The position numbers and the translations under genes are program-made. A DNA stretch of 45,634 nt, taken from the IMG/VR virus record IMGVR_UViG_3300005577_000049, positions 1 through 45,634 of that record, one strand, 5' to 3'. The stretch comes from a virus. The notes under the pieces were generated by a model that saw only the letters and a program-made list of their open reading frames with translations, made no database searches and had not been told where the DNA came from. Positions 38,935 through 45,634 of the stretch are shown one piece after another. Every line of letters starts with the position of its first letter. Position 1 is the stretch's first letter.

Positions 38935-39813
38935 TTAAAATGTTAGAGATAGTTGATATTGTCCTGCGATGGCGTTGCGTGCGTTTCGTTCCGCTATCTT
39001 GAAGTAGCTTTCTTTCAGCTCGACTCCAATCGCTCTTCTCTTCATTTTAAGCGCCTGGTAAACCTCAGAACCAATTCCCATGAAAGGAGTGAACACAATG
39101 TCATTCGGATTACTCCATAAGTGGATAGCGCGCTCGATTGTATCAAGTTGCAGCGGACAGATGTGTTTCTCGTCGTCGTTGTCTTTGCCCTCTTTATTTA
39201 GTGTATTGGTTTGTCTGATGTCATACCAAACAGGGCTTGCGTACTTTTGCCAAAGCGGAATAGGTATGTAATTTGGATCGTTTGGATCGGTACTCGAGTG
39301 CTTTATTGGTTCGGCATTCTCTCCGTGCTTACGGAAAATTAGAAGGTAGTCAGCCGTTCCAACGCGGCTTAAACTCGCGTCTTTGTCTTTCTGCTTATTG
39401 AGCAGGCCTATAGCCTTTGTTCGCGTGACCTCCACCACGGGATCTTTCCATATTGTTATCCGCGAGTGAAATATGAAACCATTCTTCTCGAACTCCTTTA
39501 TCAGCATACCAGGAAAATCACGAAGTCCGATAAACCCTTCCTTGCCCTTGCTTATTGGTAGCTCCATGCAATGGACTGCTATCAGTCTGCCTGGTTTTAA
39601 AATTCGATTCAACTCCGGAGTGAGGAATGAAAAATGTTCAAAAAATTCATTATAATCTCTACAGTTTCCCATGTCCTGGATGAGATCCGAGTAGACATAT
39701 AGTTCCGCGAAGGGGGGGCTGAAAATCGAGAAGTCAACGTATCCGTCGGGGATATATTTGATTTCTTCAACACAGTCCCCATTAATTAAAAGGTGGTCAG
39801 AATCAAGCAGCAT
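38935..39813 (-). CDS. DNA N6-adenine/N4-cytosine methyltransferase
   Basis: 292 aa. The catalytic motif FSPPF (about 31-35) precedes the SAM-binding motif (PFMGIGS, about 243-249; VELKESYFKIAERN), the order of beta-class enzymes. S-P-P-F is typical of N4C and some N6A enzymes. It overlaps the SNF2-like helicase gene by 11 bp; that pairing is common in phages, sometimes as one fused protein. The likely role is self-methylation against host restriction. Confidence 0.88.
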   Translation of the reverse strand: MLLDSDHLLINGDCVEEIKYIPDGYVDFSIFSPPFAELYVYSDLIQDMGNCRDYNEFFEHFSFLTPELNRILKPGRLIAVHCMELPISKGKEGFIGLRDFPGMLIKEFEKNGFIFHSRITIWKDPVVEVTRTKAIGLLNKQKDKDASLSRVGTADYLLIFRKHGENAEPIKHSSTDPNDPNYIPIPLWQKYASPVWYDIRQTNTLNKEGKDNDDEKHICPLQLDTIERAIHLWSNPNDIVFTPFMGIGSEVYQALKMKRRAIGVELKESYFKIAERNARNAIAGQYQLSLTF

Positions 39814-41089
39814 ATTGTTTATCGGTTAGGTGCATCTTCATAACATCGAATTGGTTTTGTTTCTGGCGTATCGCGCCAATCACGTTGCGCATGGTATCGG
39901 TAGTGATCAGGTGAATGTTTACCTCATTCTTTTGACCGAATCTGTAGGATCTGCGAATCGCCTGATAAAGTGATTCAAAGGAAAAATCGAGAGCTGCGAA
40001 TATCTGGTTGTGGCAATTCTGATAGTTGAGACCGAATTGTGCGATCTTGGTTTTGGTGATCATTATGCGGAACTCGTTTTTTGCGAACCCGAGTAGCTTC
40101 GCCTCTTTTATTGATGGTTCTTCACTTCCGCGAACTTCTACGGCTTCTGGAAGCAATTCCCTTAGGTACTCAGCCTCTGCGTTTTGCTTTACCCAGATTA
40201 TAAAGTTTTCTGACGAGCTGTTCACCAGGTCCACCACCTTCTCCATTCTTGCCAGCATTGTCTTTCGTAGCTCGTCATTGAAGTTCGTGGCACTGATAGA
40301 AATATTGTTGAACAGTGAGAATTCTTTTACCGGCACCTTTACTTCGTGTTCGATAAGGTTAAGGCTCGGTAGCACGTATGAAGACCCATCGAAACCAATA
40401 TCGGCTGGGTTTGAAACAAACATGCTCCATGTTTTAACCCAATCCCAAAAACGTTTCCTTGCGTGCCCCTTAAGCCTCCATTGGCCAGTATCCCCGCCAT
40501 CGTGAGTGAAGTACATGCTGAGTATTTCGGAAGCCTTTCCTTGGTTTAAAAACTCTGCGTGGTTGGTAATTTCCATGTCATCATTCGGAGATGGGGTAGC
40601 AGTGCAGCATAGTTTGTACGGCGTATTTTTGAAAGTGTCAAGGATAAGTTTTTTTGTCGCTCCATTGAAGTTTTTTAGTATGGAGCTTTCGTCAAGAACC
40701 ACCCCTCCAAAGTCCGCAAATGAATGATTCGTTAACTGTTCATAGTTGGTGATGTATATACCGGACGAACTTTCTCCAGTGCCTAAGCGACGCACGTCAT
40801 AGCCGAATTTTACACCCTCATCAATTGTTTGGCCCGATACAGCAAGCGGGCACAGTATTATGACCGGCAATGTTGTGTTTCTGAAAATCTGATTTGCCCA
40901 CTCTAACTGCATTGGAGTTTTGCCTAGGCCACAATCGGCAAGAATCGCGTATCGTCCAGCGCGTAACGCCTTGCGAACGATGTATTTTTGGAAATCAAAC
41001 AACGATCCGTTCAGGAAATTTTCATGAATATCGAAACCTGACTCGACCGTCATTTTTAATTTCTTAGCTATAAACTCCTCGTAGGTCAT
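39803..41089 (-). CDS. SNF2/SF2 DEAD-like helicase
   Basis: 428 aa. Walker A is ADCGLGKTPMQL (about 51-62), motif II is VVLDESSILKN (about 130-140), motif III is CCTATPSPND (about 161-170), and motifs V-VI are FGLNYQ and QAIRRSYRFGQ near 350-390. The DESS and QxxRRxxRxGQ forms indicate the SNF2 branch, which translocates on double-stranded DNA. Coupled by overlap to the methyltransferase, it may remodel DNA for modification or replication. Confidence 0.9.
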   Translation of the reverse strand: MTYEEFIAKKLKMTVESGFDIHENFLNGSLFDFQKYIVRKALRAGRYAILADCGLGKTPMQLEWANQIFRNTTLPVIILCPLAVSGQTIDEGVKFGYDVRRLGTGESSSGIYITNYEQLTNHSFADFGGVVLDESSILKNFNGATKKLILDTFKNTPYKLCCTATPSPNDDMEITNHAEFLNQGKASEILSMYFTHDGGDTGQWRLKGHARKRFWDWVKTWSMFVSNPADIGFDGSSYVLPSLNLIEHEVKVPVKEFSLFNNISISATNFNDELRKTMLARMEKVVDLVNSSSENFIIWVKQNAEAEYLRELLPEAVEVRGSEEPSIKEAKLLGFAKNEFRIMITKTKIAQFGLNYQNCHNQIFAALDFSFESLYQAIRRSYRFGQKNEVNIHLITTDTMRNVIGAIRQKQNQFDVMKMHLTDKQYAA

Positions 41090-41092
41090 AAA

Positions 41093-41239
41093 TCAATCTT
41101 TAAGTTTTTTCTTTTTTCTTGTATCCACATCCGGTTTTCCGAATGCTACTATAGCGTTTGTGTGGTTGTAGCCGTCTGGTTTTCCGTAATATTTCGGAGA
41201 CTGCTTTGATGAGTATTTTGATTTGCGAAGTGGTGTCAT
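41093..41239 (-). CDS. Hypothetical basic protein (48 aa)
   Basis: 48 aa, strongly basic at both ends (LRKSKYSSKQSPKYYGKPDG and TRKKKKLKD), probably disordered, perhaps nucleic-acid binding. It starts in an ATGA overlap with the HTH gene and ends 4 bp before the helicase start. Confidence 0.5.
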   Translation of the reverse strand: MTPLRKSKYSSKQSPKYYGKPDGYNHTNAIVAFGKPDVDTRKKKKLKD

Positions 41240-41451
41240 TTCGAATCCATTAAAGTGTAATGTGCATGTCTTGCTCCATCTTCGGTAGTAACCATGATGG
41301 TTTTTATGTTCATGCCTTTATTACGAAGCTCGGCGCAACGGGCTGCAAGTCTCATGCAGCGGTATTTATTCAACGCATCGAGCGGCGTTATCCATCCGAA
41401 CTTTTTAAGATGCTCGGCGATCTGTTTGGCTTGGGTGTCTGTCCGTGTCAT
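41236..41451 (-). CDS. HTH_39-type helix-turn-helix protein
   Basis: 71 aa: QAKQIAEHLKKFGWITPLDA then NKYRCMRLAARCAELRNKG is the HTH_39 signature (winged helix that pairs ITPLDALNKY with an R-rich recognition helix), common in phages. Probably a DNA-binding regulator or replication accessory. The stop lies 3 bp before an ATGA-coupled gene. Confidence 0.8.
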   Translation of the reverse strand: MTRTDTQAKQIAEHLKKFGWITPLDALNKYRCMRLAARCAELRNKGMNIKTIMVTTEDGARHAHYTLMDSK

Positions 41452-41454
41452 ACC

Positions 41455-42147
41455 TTATTCTTTATATTTGTAACTTCCTTTTTCTGAAATTATATATTGC
41501 TCCCTTCTTTCAGGGCATACCGAAAATGCAAGCTCATAGGCTTCATTGCTTCCGCCATCTGGTATTTCTTCGCTGATCAGTCCATTCAGGTATTTTTGAG
41601 TACCCACGTTGTACCCAAAGTCCTCATCTGCCCATGAGTAAACAATCTCAACCTTCGGATATTTTTTAGATATGGTGTCGATTATAATTGGCGATGGTGA
41701 CCACGCCGTCTCGAACTGGAATTTATTTATAGCAAGGCGTTCATATGAATATCCACCCCATTTTGTTCCCCAGTTCTTAACGTTCCATGTGTGCCACCAA
41801 TTAGGAGAGTTTTGTGCCGTTTTTTGATCAGGTTTGTCGTCATAGGCCGGGTCATCTGGCGGCGGTATTACTTTCCGGAAATCAGGAAACATAAAGAATG
41901 ACTGCTTTATTTCAGGGGCGTATCCTACAGGCAGCCCAACCGAATTCATGCCTTGTCTATCGGTTGCTATTCCAGTTTCCAGATTAAACCAACAAAACCT
42001 ACCGTTGTCCTTATTATCACAGATCAGCTGATTATCGTAGGTTCTTCTAAGCTCTGCATCTACATGCGTGCCGAATTCGTTTATCAGATCATTCAAGTCG
42101 GATAGTGAACCACTCATTTCAATTACGTTCGTTATGTGATTTGGCAT
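41455..42147 (-). CDS. YubB ferredoxin-like domain protein (DUF1281-like)
   Basis: 230 aa. It begins MPNHITNVIEMSGS and has WWHTWNVKNWGTKWGGYSYE (about 117-136) and FQFETAWSPSPIIIDTISKK, the landmarks of the YubB/DUF1281 family of plasmid and phage proteins. The function of the family is not established. The C-terminal strand set (VEIVYSWADEDFGYNVGTQK) fits the ferredoxin-like fold. Confidence 0.78.
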   Translation of the reverse strand: MPNHITNVIEMSGSLSDLNDLINEFGTHVDAELRRTYDNQLICDNKDNGRFCWFNLETGIATDRQGMNSVGLPVGYAPEIKQSFFMFPDFRKVIPPPDDPAYDDKPDQKTAQNSPNWWHTWNVKNWGTKWGGYSYERLAINKFQFETAWSPSPIIIDTISKKYPKVEIVYSWADEDFGYNVGTQKYLNGLISEEIPDGGSNEAYELAFSVCPERREQYIISEKGSYKYKE

Positions 42148-42150
42148 ATT

Positions 42151-42321
42151 TTATTTTGATTTTTTGGTTCCTGATAAAATTTCCTCAGCCTTTTGAAGAT
42201 GCTTCATCAACCTCCTGACTGTTAATCTTGTTTGGTTGATCTCTTCACGCTTGGACTTTATTTCGTCCTCAAGCTTTACGACGTGGGATTTTAACTCTTC
42301 GATTTTGTTCTGGATGTCCAT
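42151..42321 (-). CDS. Small coiled-coil protein (56 aa)
   Basis: 56 aa, almost entirely heptad-patterned helix (NKIEELKSHVVKLEDEIKSK, then REEINQTRLTVRRLMKHLQK). It overlaps the DUF1064 gene by 31 bp. Likely a dimerising accessory protein of the replication/recombination block. Confidence 0.6.
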   Translation of the reverse strand: MDIQNKIEELKSHVVKLEDEIKSKREEINQTRLTVRRLMKHLQKAEEILSGTKKSK

Positions 42322-42698
42322 TTGGTTTGTGGTTTAAAAGTGCTTTTATGTTTGATCAGTATTAGCTCACATCCAGGTTCTATTTCATCTTTCAGCGCAT
42401 GCAGTAAATTCCATTTGATTAAAAAATCAGGAGTTGAAACGCCTTTGTATTCATGAAATTCAATGCTGTCATTTTTAGTGATCACCTTAAAATCCACGAA
42501 GTAGTTAGTGATGTGAATTCCGTTCACATTAAGATCAATCTTATACTGGGGTATCCACTCCTTTATCTCACCAGCGACGCGCCTGAACTCCAACTCCATT
42601 GCGTAAGATGCCTCTCCCTTTGAATGATATGTCCTTCCCAAAAAAGTAGTTCGCTTGGCGTTGAATTTGTTTAGTGAGTGTATTTGGCGATAGCCCAT
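42291..42698 (-). CDS. DUF1064 nuclease-like protein
   Basis: 135 aa from the ATG at 42698; a longer frame would run through the tRNA-like element and is rejected. KFNAKRTTFLGRTYHSKGEA (about 11-30), SYAMELEFRRVAGEIKEWIP, NGIHITNYFVDFKV and FHEYKGV are DUF1064 landmarks. The family has a restriction-endonuclease-like fold with a D and ExK active site (here YFVDFKV and EFHEYKG) and is considered Holliday-junction-resolvase-like. A recombination or replication role is inferred. Confidence 0.8.
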   Translation of the reverse strand: MGYRQIHSLNKFNAKRTTFLGRTYHSKGEASYAMELEFRRVAGEIKEWIPQYKIDLNVNGIHITNYFVDFKVITKNDSIEFHEYKGVSTPDFLIKWNLLHALKDEIEPGCELILIKHKSTFKPQTKWTSRTKSKS

Positions 42699-42727
42699 AA
42701 TCGTTTTCGTTCTTTGATGGTCATTTG

Positions 42728-42801
42728 AGGGGCGAACTGGAATCGAACCAGCCTCCTCTAACCCGGTTGTACTTCCCGGAGTCACACCAGCCAACCGCCC
42801 C
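42728..42801 (-). tRNA. tRNA-like element with aberrant anticodon arm
   Basis: 74 nt with acceptor GGGGCGG/TCGCCCC (one G-T pair) and a T arm GCTGG TTCGATT CCAGT. The body length fits a type I tRNA. The anticodon arm does not: TCCGG/CCGGG closes a 9-nt loop, GAAGTACAA, with no U at the expected position 33. GTA could be read as a Tyr anticodon only with a distorted loop. It may be a degenerate or structural tRNA. There is no ORF with good support in the surrounding 42699-42947. Confidence 0.5.
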
Positions 42802-42947
42802 TATGTATTTAAAATTTGCCGGTCTTTCCCGGCTGTCAACGGCACTACTTGGTTCTCCTTCGTGTTTAATCCATTCGGCGCCAATGAACACACCGTTACG
42901 ACTGTCTTTAAAGAAAGCCCATTGATGTAATCGCAGGGCTGACCCCC

Positions 42948-43079
42948 TCAATCAATTTTTTCTTCCAATTTTTGAATCGCCACCTTAAACATTGCAACGA
43001 TAATCTCCTTAGAGTACTTGCCCTGTAGGTATAGCTTTATGCTTCGTATAAGTTCGAGTAGTAGTTCTTTTTCGGTCAT
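42948..43079 (-). CDS. Hypothetical 43-aa helical protein
   Basis: 43 aa, amphipathic helix throughout (EKELLLELIRSIKLYLQGKY, then SKEIIVAMFKVAIQKLEEKI). ATGA overlap upstream. Size and style recall the 42-aa ORF at 8685-8813 inside the glycosyltransferase island, but alignment is weak. Confidence 0.5.
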   Translation of the reverse strand: MTEKELLLELIRSIKLYLQGKYSKEIIVAMFKVAIQKLEEKID

Positions 43080-43435
43080 CGTATTTTGTTTTTTAAGTGC
43101 TTAATGATCGCTTCTGTTTTCGCGTGGTAGTATTGGTCGAAGTTCGAATGTCCTTCTGCGTCCTGTGAAAAAAGTTTAAACAATACTTGTCTAATCCTTT
43201 GGCTTTGGCTTTTGGTTTCGAACTCCACGTCTACCGAGTCAACTTTGTCGATTTCATTTTGTGAAATGGAATCCTTCGGAGATATGTAAATAGCTGCCAA
43301 TCGGTTTATAAGACCGAATAATTCAGCCGCGTTTCCATTCGAAAGTTCTTGCGTGCCCAAAACAATCTTCACCGAGTTGTCCTTTCTAGTGCTGATGTTC
43401 TCAACTATGCAAGCAAGTGTTATCCCTTTTTCCAT
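43076..43435 (-). CDS. Hypothetical phage early protein (119 aa)
   Basis: 119 aa. The first half is beta (ITLACIVENISTRKDNSVKI), the second helical with basic residues (QRIRQVLFKLFSQDAEGHSN). It resembles early phage proteins of unknown function that neighbour SSB genes. It overlaps the upstream gene by 16 bp and the downstream one by 4. Confidence 0.6.
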   Translation of the reverse strand: MEKGITLACIVENISTRKDNSVKIVLGTQELSNGNAAELFGLINRLAAIYISPKDSISQNEIDKVDSVDVEFETKSQSQRIRQVLFKLFSQDAEGHSNFDQYYHAKTEAIIKHLKNKIR

Positions 43436-43671
43436 CGTTGTTCGTGTAGATCATCCTTATCAACCTGGTATCTTATCGCCCTTCCGAGATCTTCGCCCTG
43501 TCCGTGTGGCCATATGTGAAGACCCATGATCGGCTGAAATTCTTTTAATCTTTCAATATGTTTTTTTGCTTCCTCTTCACTGAACTTGAACCAGTTTGAT
43601 TCGTACCATAATTTTTCATTCGAGTCTATCAGCGCATGATCAAATGTTACACACAATAATCTACCTGTCAT
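43420..43671 (-). CDS. Hypothetical protein downstream of SSB
   Basis: 83 aa, mixed alpha/beta (GRLLCVTFDHALIDSNEKLW; EEEAKKHIERLKEFQPIMGL). A hairpin (43681-43700) separates it from the SSB-like gene upstream, so its expression may be attenuated relative to SSB. Family not recognised. Confidence 0.55.
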   Translation of the reverse strand: MTGRLLCVTFDHALIDSNEKLWYESNWFKFSEEEAKKHIERLKEFQPIMGLHIWPHGQGEDLGRAIRYQVDKDDLHEQRWKKG

Positions 43672-43680
43672 TTCGGAAAT

Positions 43681-43700
43681 AGGCTCCTGTGGCGGAGCCT
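43681..43700 (-). terminator. Hairpin after the SSB-like gene
   Basis: AGGCTCC at 43681-43687 pairs with GGAGCCT at 43694-43700 (7 bp, 6-nt loop), immediately after the SSB stop. On the minus strand it is followed by ATTTCC, a poor U tract, so it may be an attenuator or 3'-end stabiliser rather than a strong terminator. Confidence 0.5.
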
Positions 43701-44228
43701 CTAAAAAGGCAAGTCCATAAAGGCTAAGTCTGTGTTTTTATCATTCTTAGCCCAAGGATCTGCGCCGCTGAATAGAGCATCCAAGTAGCAAGGCTTTTCC
43801 ATCGCCATCTTTTTGATTTCTTCCGATAGTGGCTTCTTCGGTGAAGGCATTACGCTATACTCGGTATCCATGCCTTCGCCGGTTTTGTTCACTTTCAAAT
43901 CATATTCGAAAGGCGCACCCCAATCTTCATTCTTTGACAAACTTGCTATAGCTGTTTGTATGGATGATTGAGTGATTTCGAGTATCTTTACACCTGGATT
44001 TGTGTAGTCGTATACAATGAATGCCCAGAAGTGTTTTATAGGTTGATCACCCATTGGTCTGTCGGGCTTATTCTTCATAGGGAAACGAAAAGGTTTTTTA
44101 TCCTTCCAATCTACCCAGCCGATGATGGGCTTTGAGAGAATGCGGAATTTGTTATCCCCCTTTTGGAACTTCATGTAATCACCACTTCCAGACGGCGCGG
44201 TGTAATCTTGAGGCAAAAAGTCTGACAT
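43701..44228 (-). CDS. ssb: Single-stranded DNA-binding protein (phage type)
   Basis: 175 aa. The core has FQKGDNKFRILSKPIIGWVD (about 21-40), HFWAFIVYDYTNPGVKILEI and SLSKNEDWGAPFEYDLKVNK, typical of OB-fold ssDNA-binding proteins of this phage group. The C-terminus DLAFMDLPF matches the acidic, hydrophobic-tipped tail (D-x-PF) that SSBs use to recruit partners. It would coat ssDNA during phage replication. Stop TAG, followed at once by a hairpin. Confidence 0.8.
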   Translation of the reverse strand: MSDFLPQDYTAPSGSGDYMKFQKGDNKFRILSKPIIGWVDWKDKKPFRFPMKNKPDRPMGDQPIKHFWAFIVYDYTNPGVKILEITQSSIQTAIASLSKNEDWGAPFEYDLKVNKTGEGMDTEYSVMPSPKKPLSEEIKKMAMEKPCYLDALFSGADPWAKNDKNTDLAFMDLPF

Positions 44229-44232
44229 AGTT

Positions 44233-44427
44233 TTAAAATTTTAAGTCTTCGAATTTTACTTGTGATGTTTTTGATTCAGTGCAGGCAAGTCCAATTGCCT
44301 GCTGTATAGTGTTAAGCCATTCATTCGCGGTATTCAAATCACACTTGTCACTTAATGATCCAACTATAACTAGCCTCCAAAGCATTTGCAGGTCTTCCAT
44401 TGTGTTCTTGGTTAAGTCGGTGTTCAT
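44233..44427 (-). CDS. Hypothetical helical protein upstream of SSB
   Basis: 64 aa from the ATG at 44427, chosen because it makes a 4-bp overlap with the upstream membrane-protein gene. TMEDLQMLWRLVIVGSLSDK then DLNTANEWLNTIQQAIGLAC are helices; it ends in FEDLKF, an acidic hydrophobic tip loosely like SSB tails. Function unknown. Confidence 0.55.
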   Translation of the reverse strand: MNTDLTKNTMEDLQMLWRLVIVGSLSDKCDLNTANEWLNTIQQAIGLACTESKTSQVKFEDLKF

Positions 44428-44576
44428 AGCGGGAACAAGTTGAATATTGCTGCGATAAAGCATATTGCTAGCATTACCACTGAGAAGGCGGTAAACACCG
44501 CGAAGAAAAACATCTTCATGTGACGTGATAAAATGTCTTTCTCGTATCGTTCGCGTTCCATTGCTTTCAGGTTCAT
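44424..44576 (-). CDS. Small membrane protein (50 aa)
   Basis: 50 aa: a charged N-terminus (MNLKAMERERYEKDILSRHM) and one hydrophobic helix (MFFFAVFTAFSVVMLAICFI, about 22-41). The start at 44576 gives ATGA overlap with another small membrane protein upstream. Candidate early host-takeover or superinfection protein by position only. Confidence 0.6.
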   Translation of the reverse strand: MNLKAMERERYEKDILSRHMKMFFFAVFTAFSVVMLAICFIAAIFNLFPL

Positions 44577-44722
44577 ATCACAGAGATTAAAAGCCCAACA
44601 ACAACCAGTACAATCAAAATGAAAATCGCCATTGCGGTGCCTGTACATCCTTTCGGATCTTCATCGCTATCTATGCGCACGAATGCATCTTGTTCTTCTG
44701 AGTAATAGTAGTCTGAGTTCAT
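44573..44722 (-). CDS. Small tail-anchored membrane protein (49 aa)
   Basis: 49 aa: an acidic N-terminal part (SDYYYSEEQDAFVRIDSDED) and a C-terminal transmembrane helix (TAMAIFILIVLVVVGLLISV). It starts in an ATGA overlap with the interrupted gene upstream and ends in one with a second membrane protein, so two single-span proteins are translated in tandem. Confidence 0.6.
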   Translation of the reverse strand: MNSDYYYSEEQDAFVRIDSDEDPKGCTGTAMAIFILIVLVVVGLLISVI

Positions 44723-44955
44723 GGTTCTCCTTTATAAGCTGCAAATAGTAGTAGGAATGTTTCGCATTCAGGAGTGAATACACCTCGCTTTGGTAAAAAT
44801 TTTGACCTGAACACGAATGCCGTTTGTAAATCCTACCAGCATTTTTCATCACAATGATTTATGATTGCCCAACATATGCCTACTTTTGTGCGATCAGAAT
44901 TTTTCAACTCTATCTCCGCACTCTTCAGCCGATAGTATAATTCCATCAGTGTCAT
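44719..44955 (-). pseudogene. ORF interrupted by an in-frame TAG
   Basis: The frame opens in an ATGA overlap at 44955, gives 40 residues ending DEKCW, meets TAG at 44835-44833, then continues DLQTAFVFRSKFLPKRGVFT then PECETFLLLFAAYKGEP to a TGA that overlaps the next ATG. Both halves look protein-like and the whole fits exactly between neighbours, so it reads as one 78-residue gene with a nonsense codon. TAG is an ordinary stop elsewhere in this window (876-aa tail gene, SSB), so recoding is unlikely. A GTG restart after the TAG is possible. Confidence 0.45.
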
Positions 44956-45044
44956 AAGTACACCACTTTAACCACCCCATTCACTTCCACTAAGGCTATA
45001 TCCCTTCCAGAGATAGCGGCCTTTGATTGCTTGATTATTTTCAT
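44952..45044 (-). CDS. Hypothetical 30-aa protein
   Basis: 30 aa with 4-bp overlaps at both ends: basic start KIIKQSKAAISGRDIALVEV, then a beta-like end VNGVVKVVYL. Supported mainly by coupling geometry. Confidence 0.42.
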   Translation of the reverse strand: MKIIKQSKAAISGRDIALVEVNGVVKVVYL

Positions 45045-45634
45045 ATTTTGATGCCGGTTATTTCAAAGAATTTTTCAGAATCAAAGTTTGGCAAAGAGGT
45101 AAACACTTTCTTTTCCTTGGCTTTCAGATTGCCCCACATATCGGCCCATGCCTCATGAACAGTTTTCGTTTTTAGGTAACCGTCGGTAGTTTCATGCTTT
45201 GGATAGCGTTCCTTTTCTTCCGCTGTCATTGCCGACGACGTAACCCATATTGTGAAGTCTAGTAGGCGCGACATTATCTTTACGCATTCAGATTCTTCCC
45301 AATCCCTTACGTCTATGTCTGTGAGCTTGTCGAATAGGATCAGTTTAGGGTTTTTATCGGTGCAGAATGCACCGCCGGCCCTATAGCCCGAATTACTGTC
45401 GCCCGAATTCCTGTTGCCCGAATTCCAGTTGCCCGAATTACTGTCGCCCGAATTACTGTAGCCCGAATTCCAGTTGCCCGAATTCCTGTCGCCCGAATTC
45501 CTGTCGCCCGAATTCCTGTCGCCCGAATTCCTGTTGCCCGAATTCCAGTTGCCCGAATTACTGTAGCCCCAATTCCTGTTGCCCGAATTACTGTTGCCCG
45601 AATTACAGTTGCCCGAATTACTGTCGCCCGAATT
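45041..45634 (-). CDS. Pentapeptide-repeat protein, 5' end outside window
   Basis: Partial: the frame is open to the right edge, so the start is missing. The visible part has about 16-17 tandem pentapeptides N-S-G-[NDY]-x, then AGGAFCTDKNPKLILFDKLT, and a C-terminal domain (MSRLLDFTIWVTSSAMTAEE to the end FFEITGIKI). The NSG repeats followed by an FCT-containing cap match a recurrent phage pentapeptide-repeat family of unknown function; such repeats usually form a right-handed beta-helix. The internal Met at 45274 is not the start. Confidence 0.75.
   Translation of the reverse strand, partial: NSGDSNSGNCNSGNSNSGNRNWGYSNSGNWNSGNRNSGDRNSGDRNSGDRNSGNWNSGYSNSGDSNSGNWNSGNRNSGDSNSGYRAGGAFCTDKNPKLILFDKLTDIDVRDWEESECVKIMSRLLDFTIWVTSSAMTAEEKERYPKHETTDGYLKTKTVHEAWADMWGNLKAKEKKVFTSLPNFDSEKFFEITGIKI
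45386..45634 (-). repeat. 15-bp tandem repeat array coding NSGxx pentapeptides
   Basis: A 15-bp unit (gcccgaattNctgtN on the plus strand) repeats about 16.6 times up to the window edge, in register with the reading frame. Variation is confined mainly to codons 4 and 5 of each unit (D/N/Y then S/R/W/C), so copy number can change without breaking the frame. Confidence 0.9.

Noticed and set aside
42721-42951. A 76-aa minus-strand frame with a TTG start overlapping the upstream stop (TTGA)
   Set aside because: It runs through the whole tRNA-like element, and its C-terminus is the translation of the T arm and acceptor stem. The first 45 residues look protein-like, so a small gene is not fully excluded.
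44667-44852. A 61-aa minus-strand ORF overlapping small membrane-protein genes
   Set aside because: It overlaps the 49-aa membrane protein by 56 bp and the interrupted gene almost completely, while those frames chain by 4-bp overlaps.
45386-45634. Regular tandem repeats that could suggest a CRISPR array
   Set aside because: The 15-bp units are contiguous without spacers and keep an open reading frame coding for NSG pentapeptides.
33003-45634. Lysogeny repressor or excisionase in the early region
   Set aside because: The only helix-turn-helix protein seen (41236-41451) is HTH_39-type inside the replication block. No CI/Cro-like divergent promoter pair was found.

Overview
The window reads as most of an integrase-bearing, long-tailed (siphovirus-like) phage or prophage of a Bacteroidota host. 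The host call rests on TAnnTTTG-type -7 promoter boxes, scarce Shine-Dalgarno sites, a Bacteroidota-type tyrosine integrase, and familiar Bacteroidota-phage proteins (tape-measure C-terminus, portal with a zinc-knuckle insert, HTH_39, YubB-like and DUF1064 proteins). The right edge cuts through a gene, so the element continues beyond the window. No lysogeny repressor is recognised.

Layout. Bases 1-167 hold a terminator hairpin and a promoter/operator-like region for the integrase. The plus strand from 168 to 33059 is one long, tightly coupled late region. Its order is integrase, terminase small and large subunits, an 8-kb glycosyltransferase island (3138-10747), small proteins, a tail assembly chaperone with a probable -1 frameshift, tape measure, and tail proteins. 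Then come a tail-tube-like protein, portal, MuF-like protein, scaffold, major capsid, head-tail joining genes, fibres, a tail-spike-like SGNH esterase, and a lysis cassette (holin-like, GH73 glucosaminidase, spanin-like). Many neighbours overlap by 4 bp (ATGA), which indicates translational coupling. Tail genes precede head genes.

The minus strand from 45634 to 33003 is the early region, read towards the late genes. It carries an edge-truncated pentapeptide-repeat protein, small membrane proteins, an SSB-like protein, a DUF1064 nuclease-like protein, a YubB-like protein, an HTH protein, a SNF2-type helicase, an N6A/N4C methyltransferase, replication-initiation-like proteins, a C5-cytosine methyltransferase, an HNH endonuclease, two tRNA-like elements and many small unknown genes. 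Early and late arms converge at about 33.0 kb with a 57-bp tail-to-tail overlap.

How the parts may work together. The standard modules account for integration, replication, packaging, assembly and lysis. The least explained part is the island of seven DxD-bearing glycosyltransferase-like genes, one GT42/DUF115-like gene and one methyltransferase-like gene, embedded between terminase and tail genes and so probably expressed late. Virion glycosylation, host surface-glycan remodelling or DNA hypermodification are the main hypotheses. Other unusual signals are a candidate antisense small RNA between MuF and capsid genes, a long same-strand ORF inside the C5 methyltransferase gene, a tRNA-like element about 50 nt too long, and a fibre module present in two different tail proteins.
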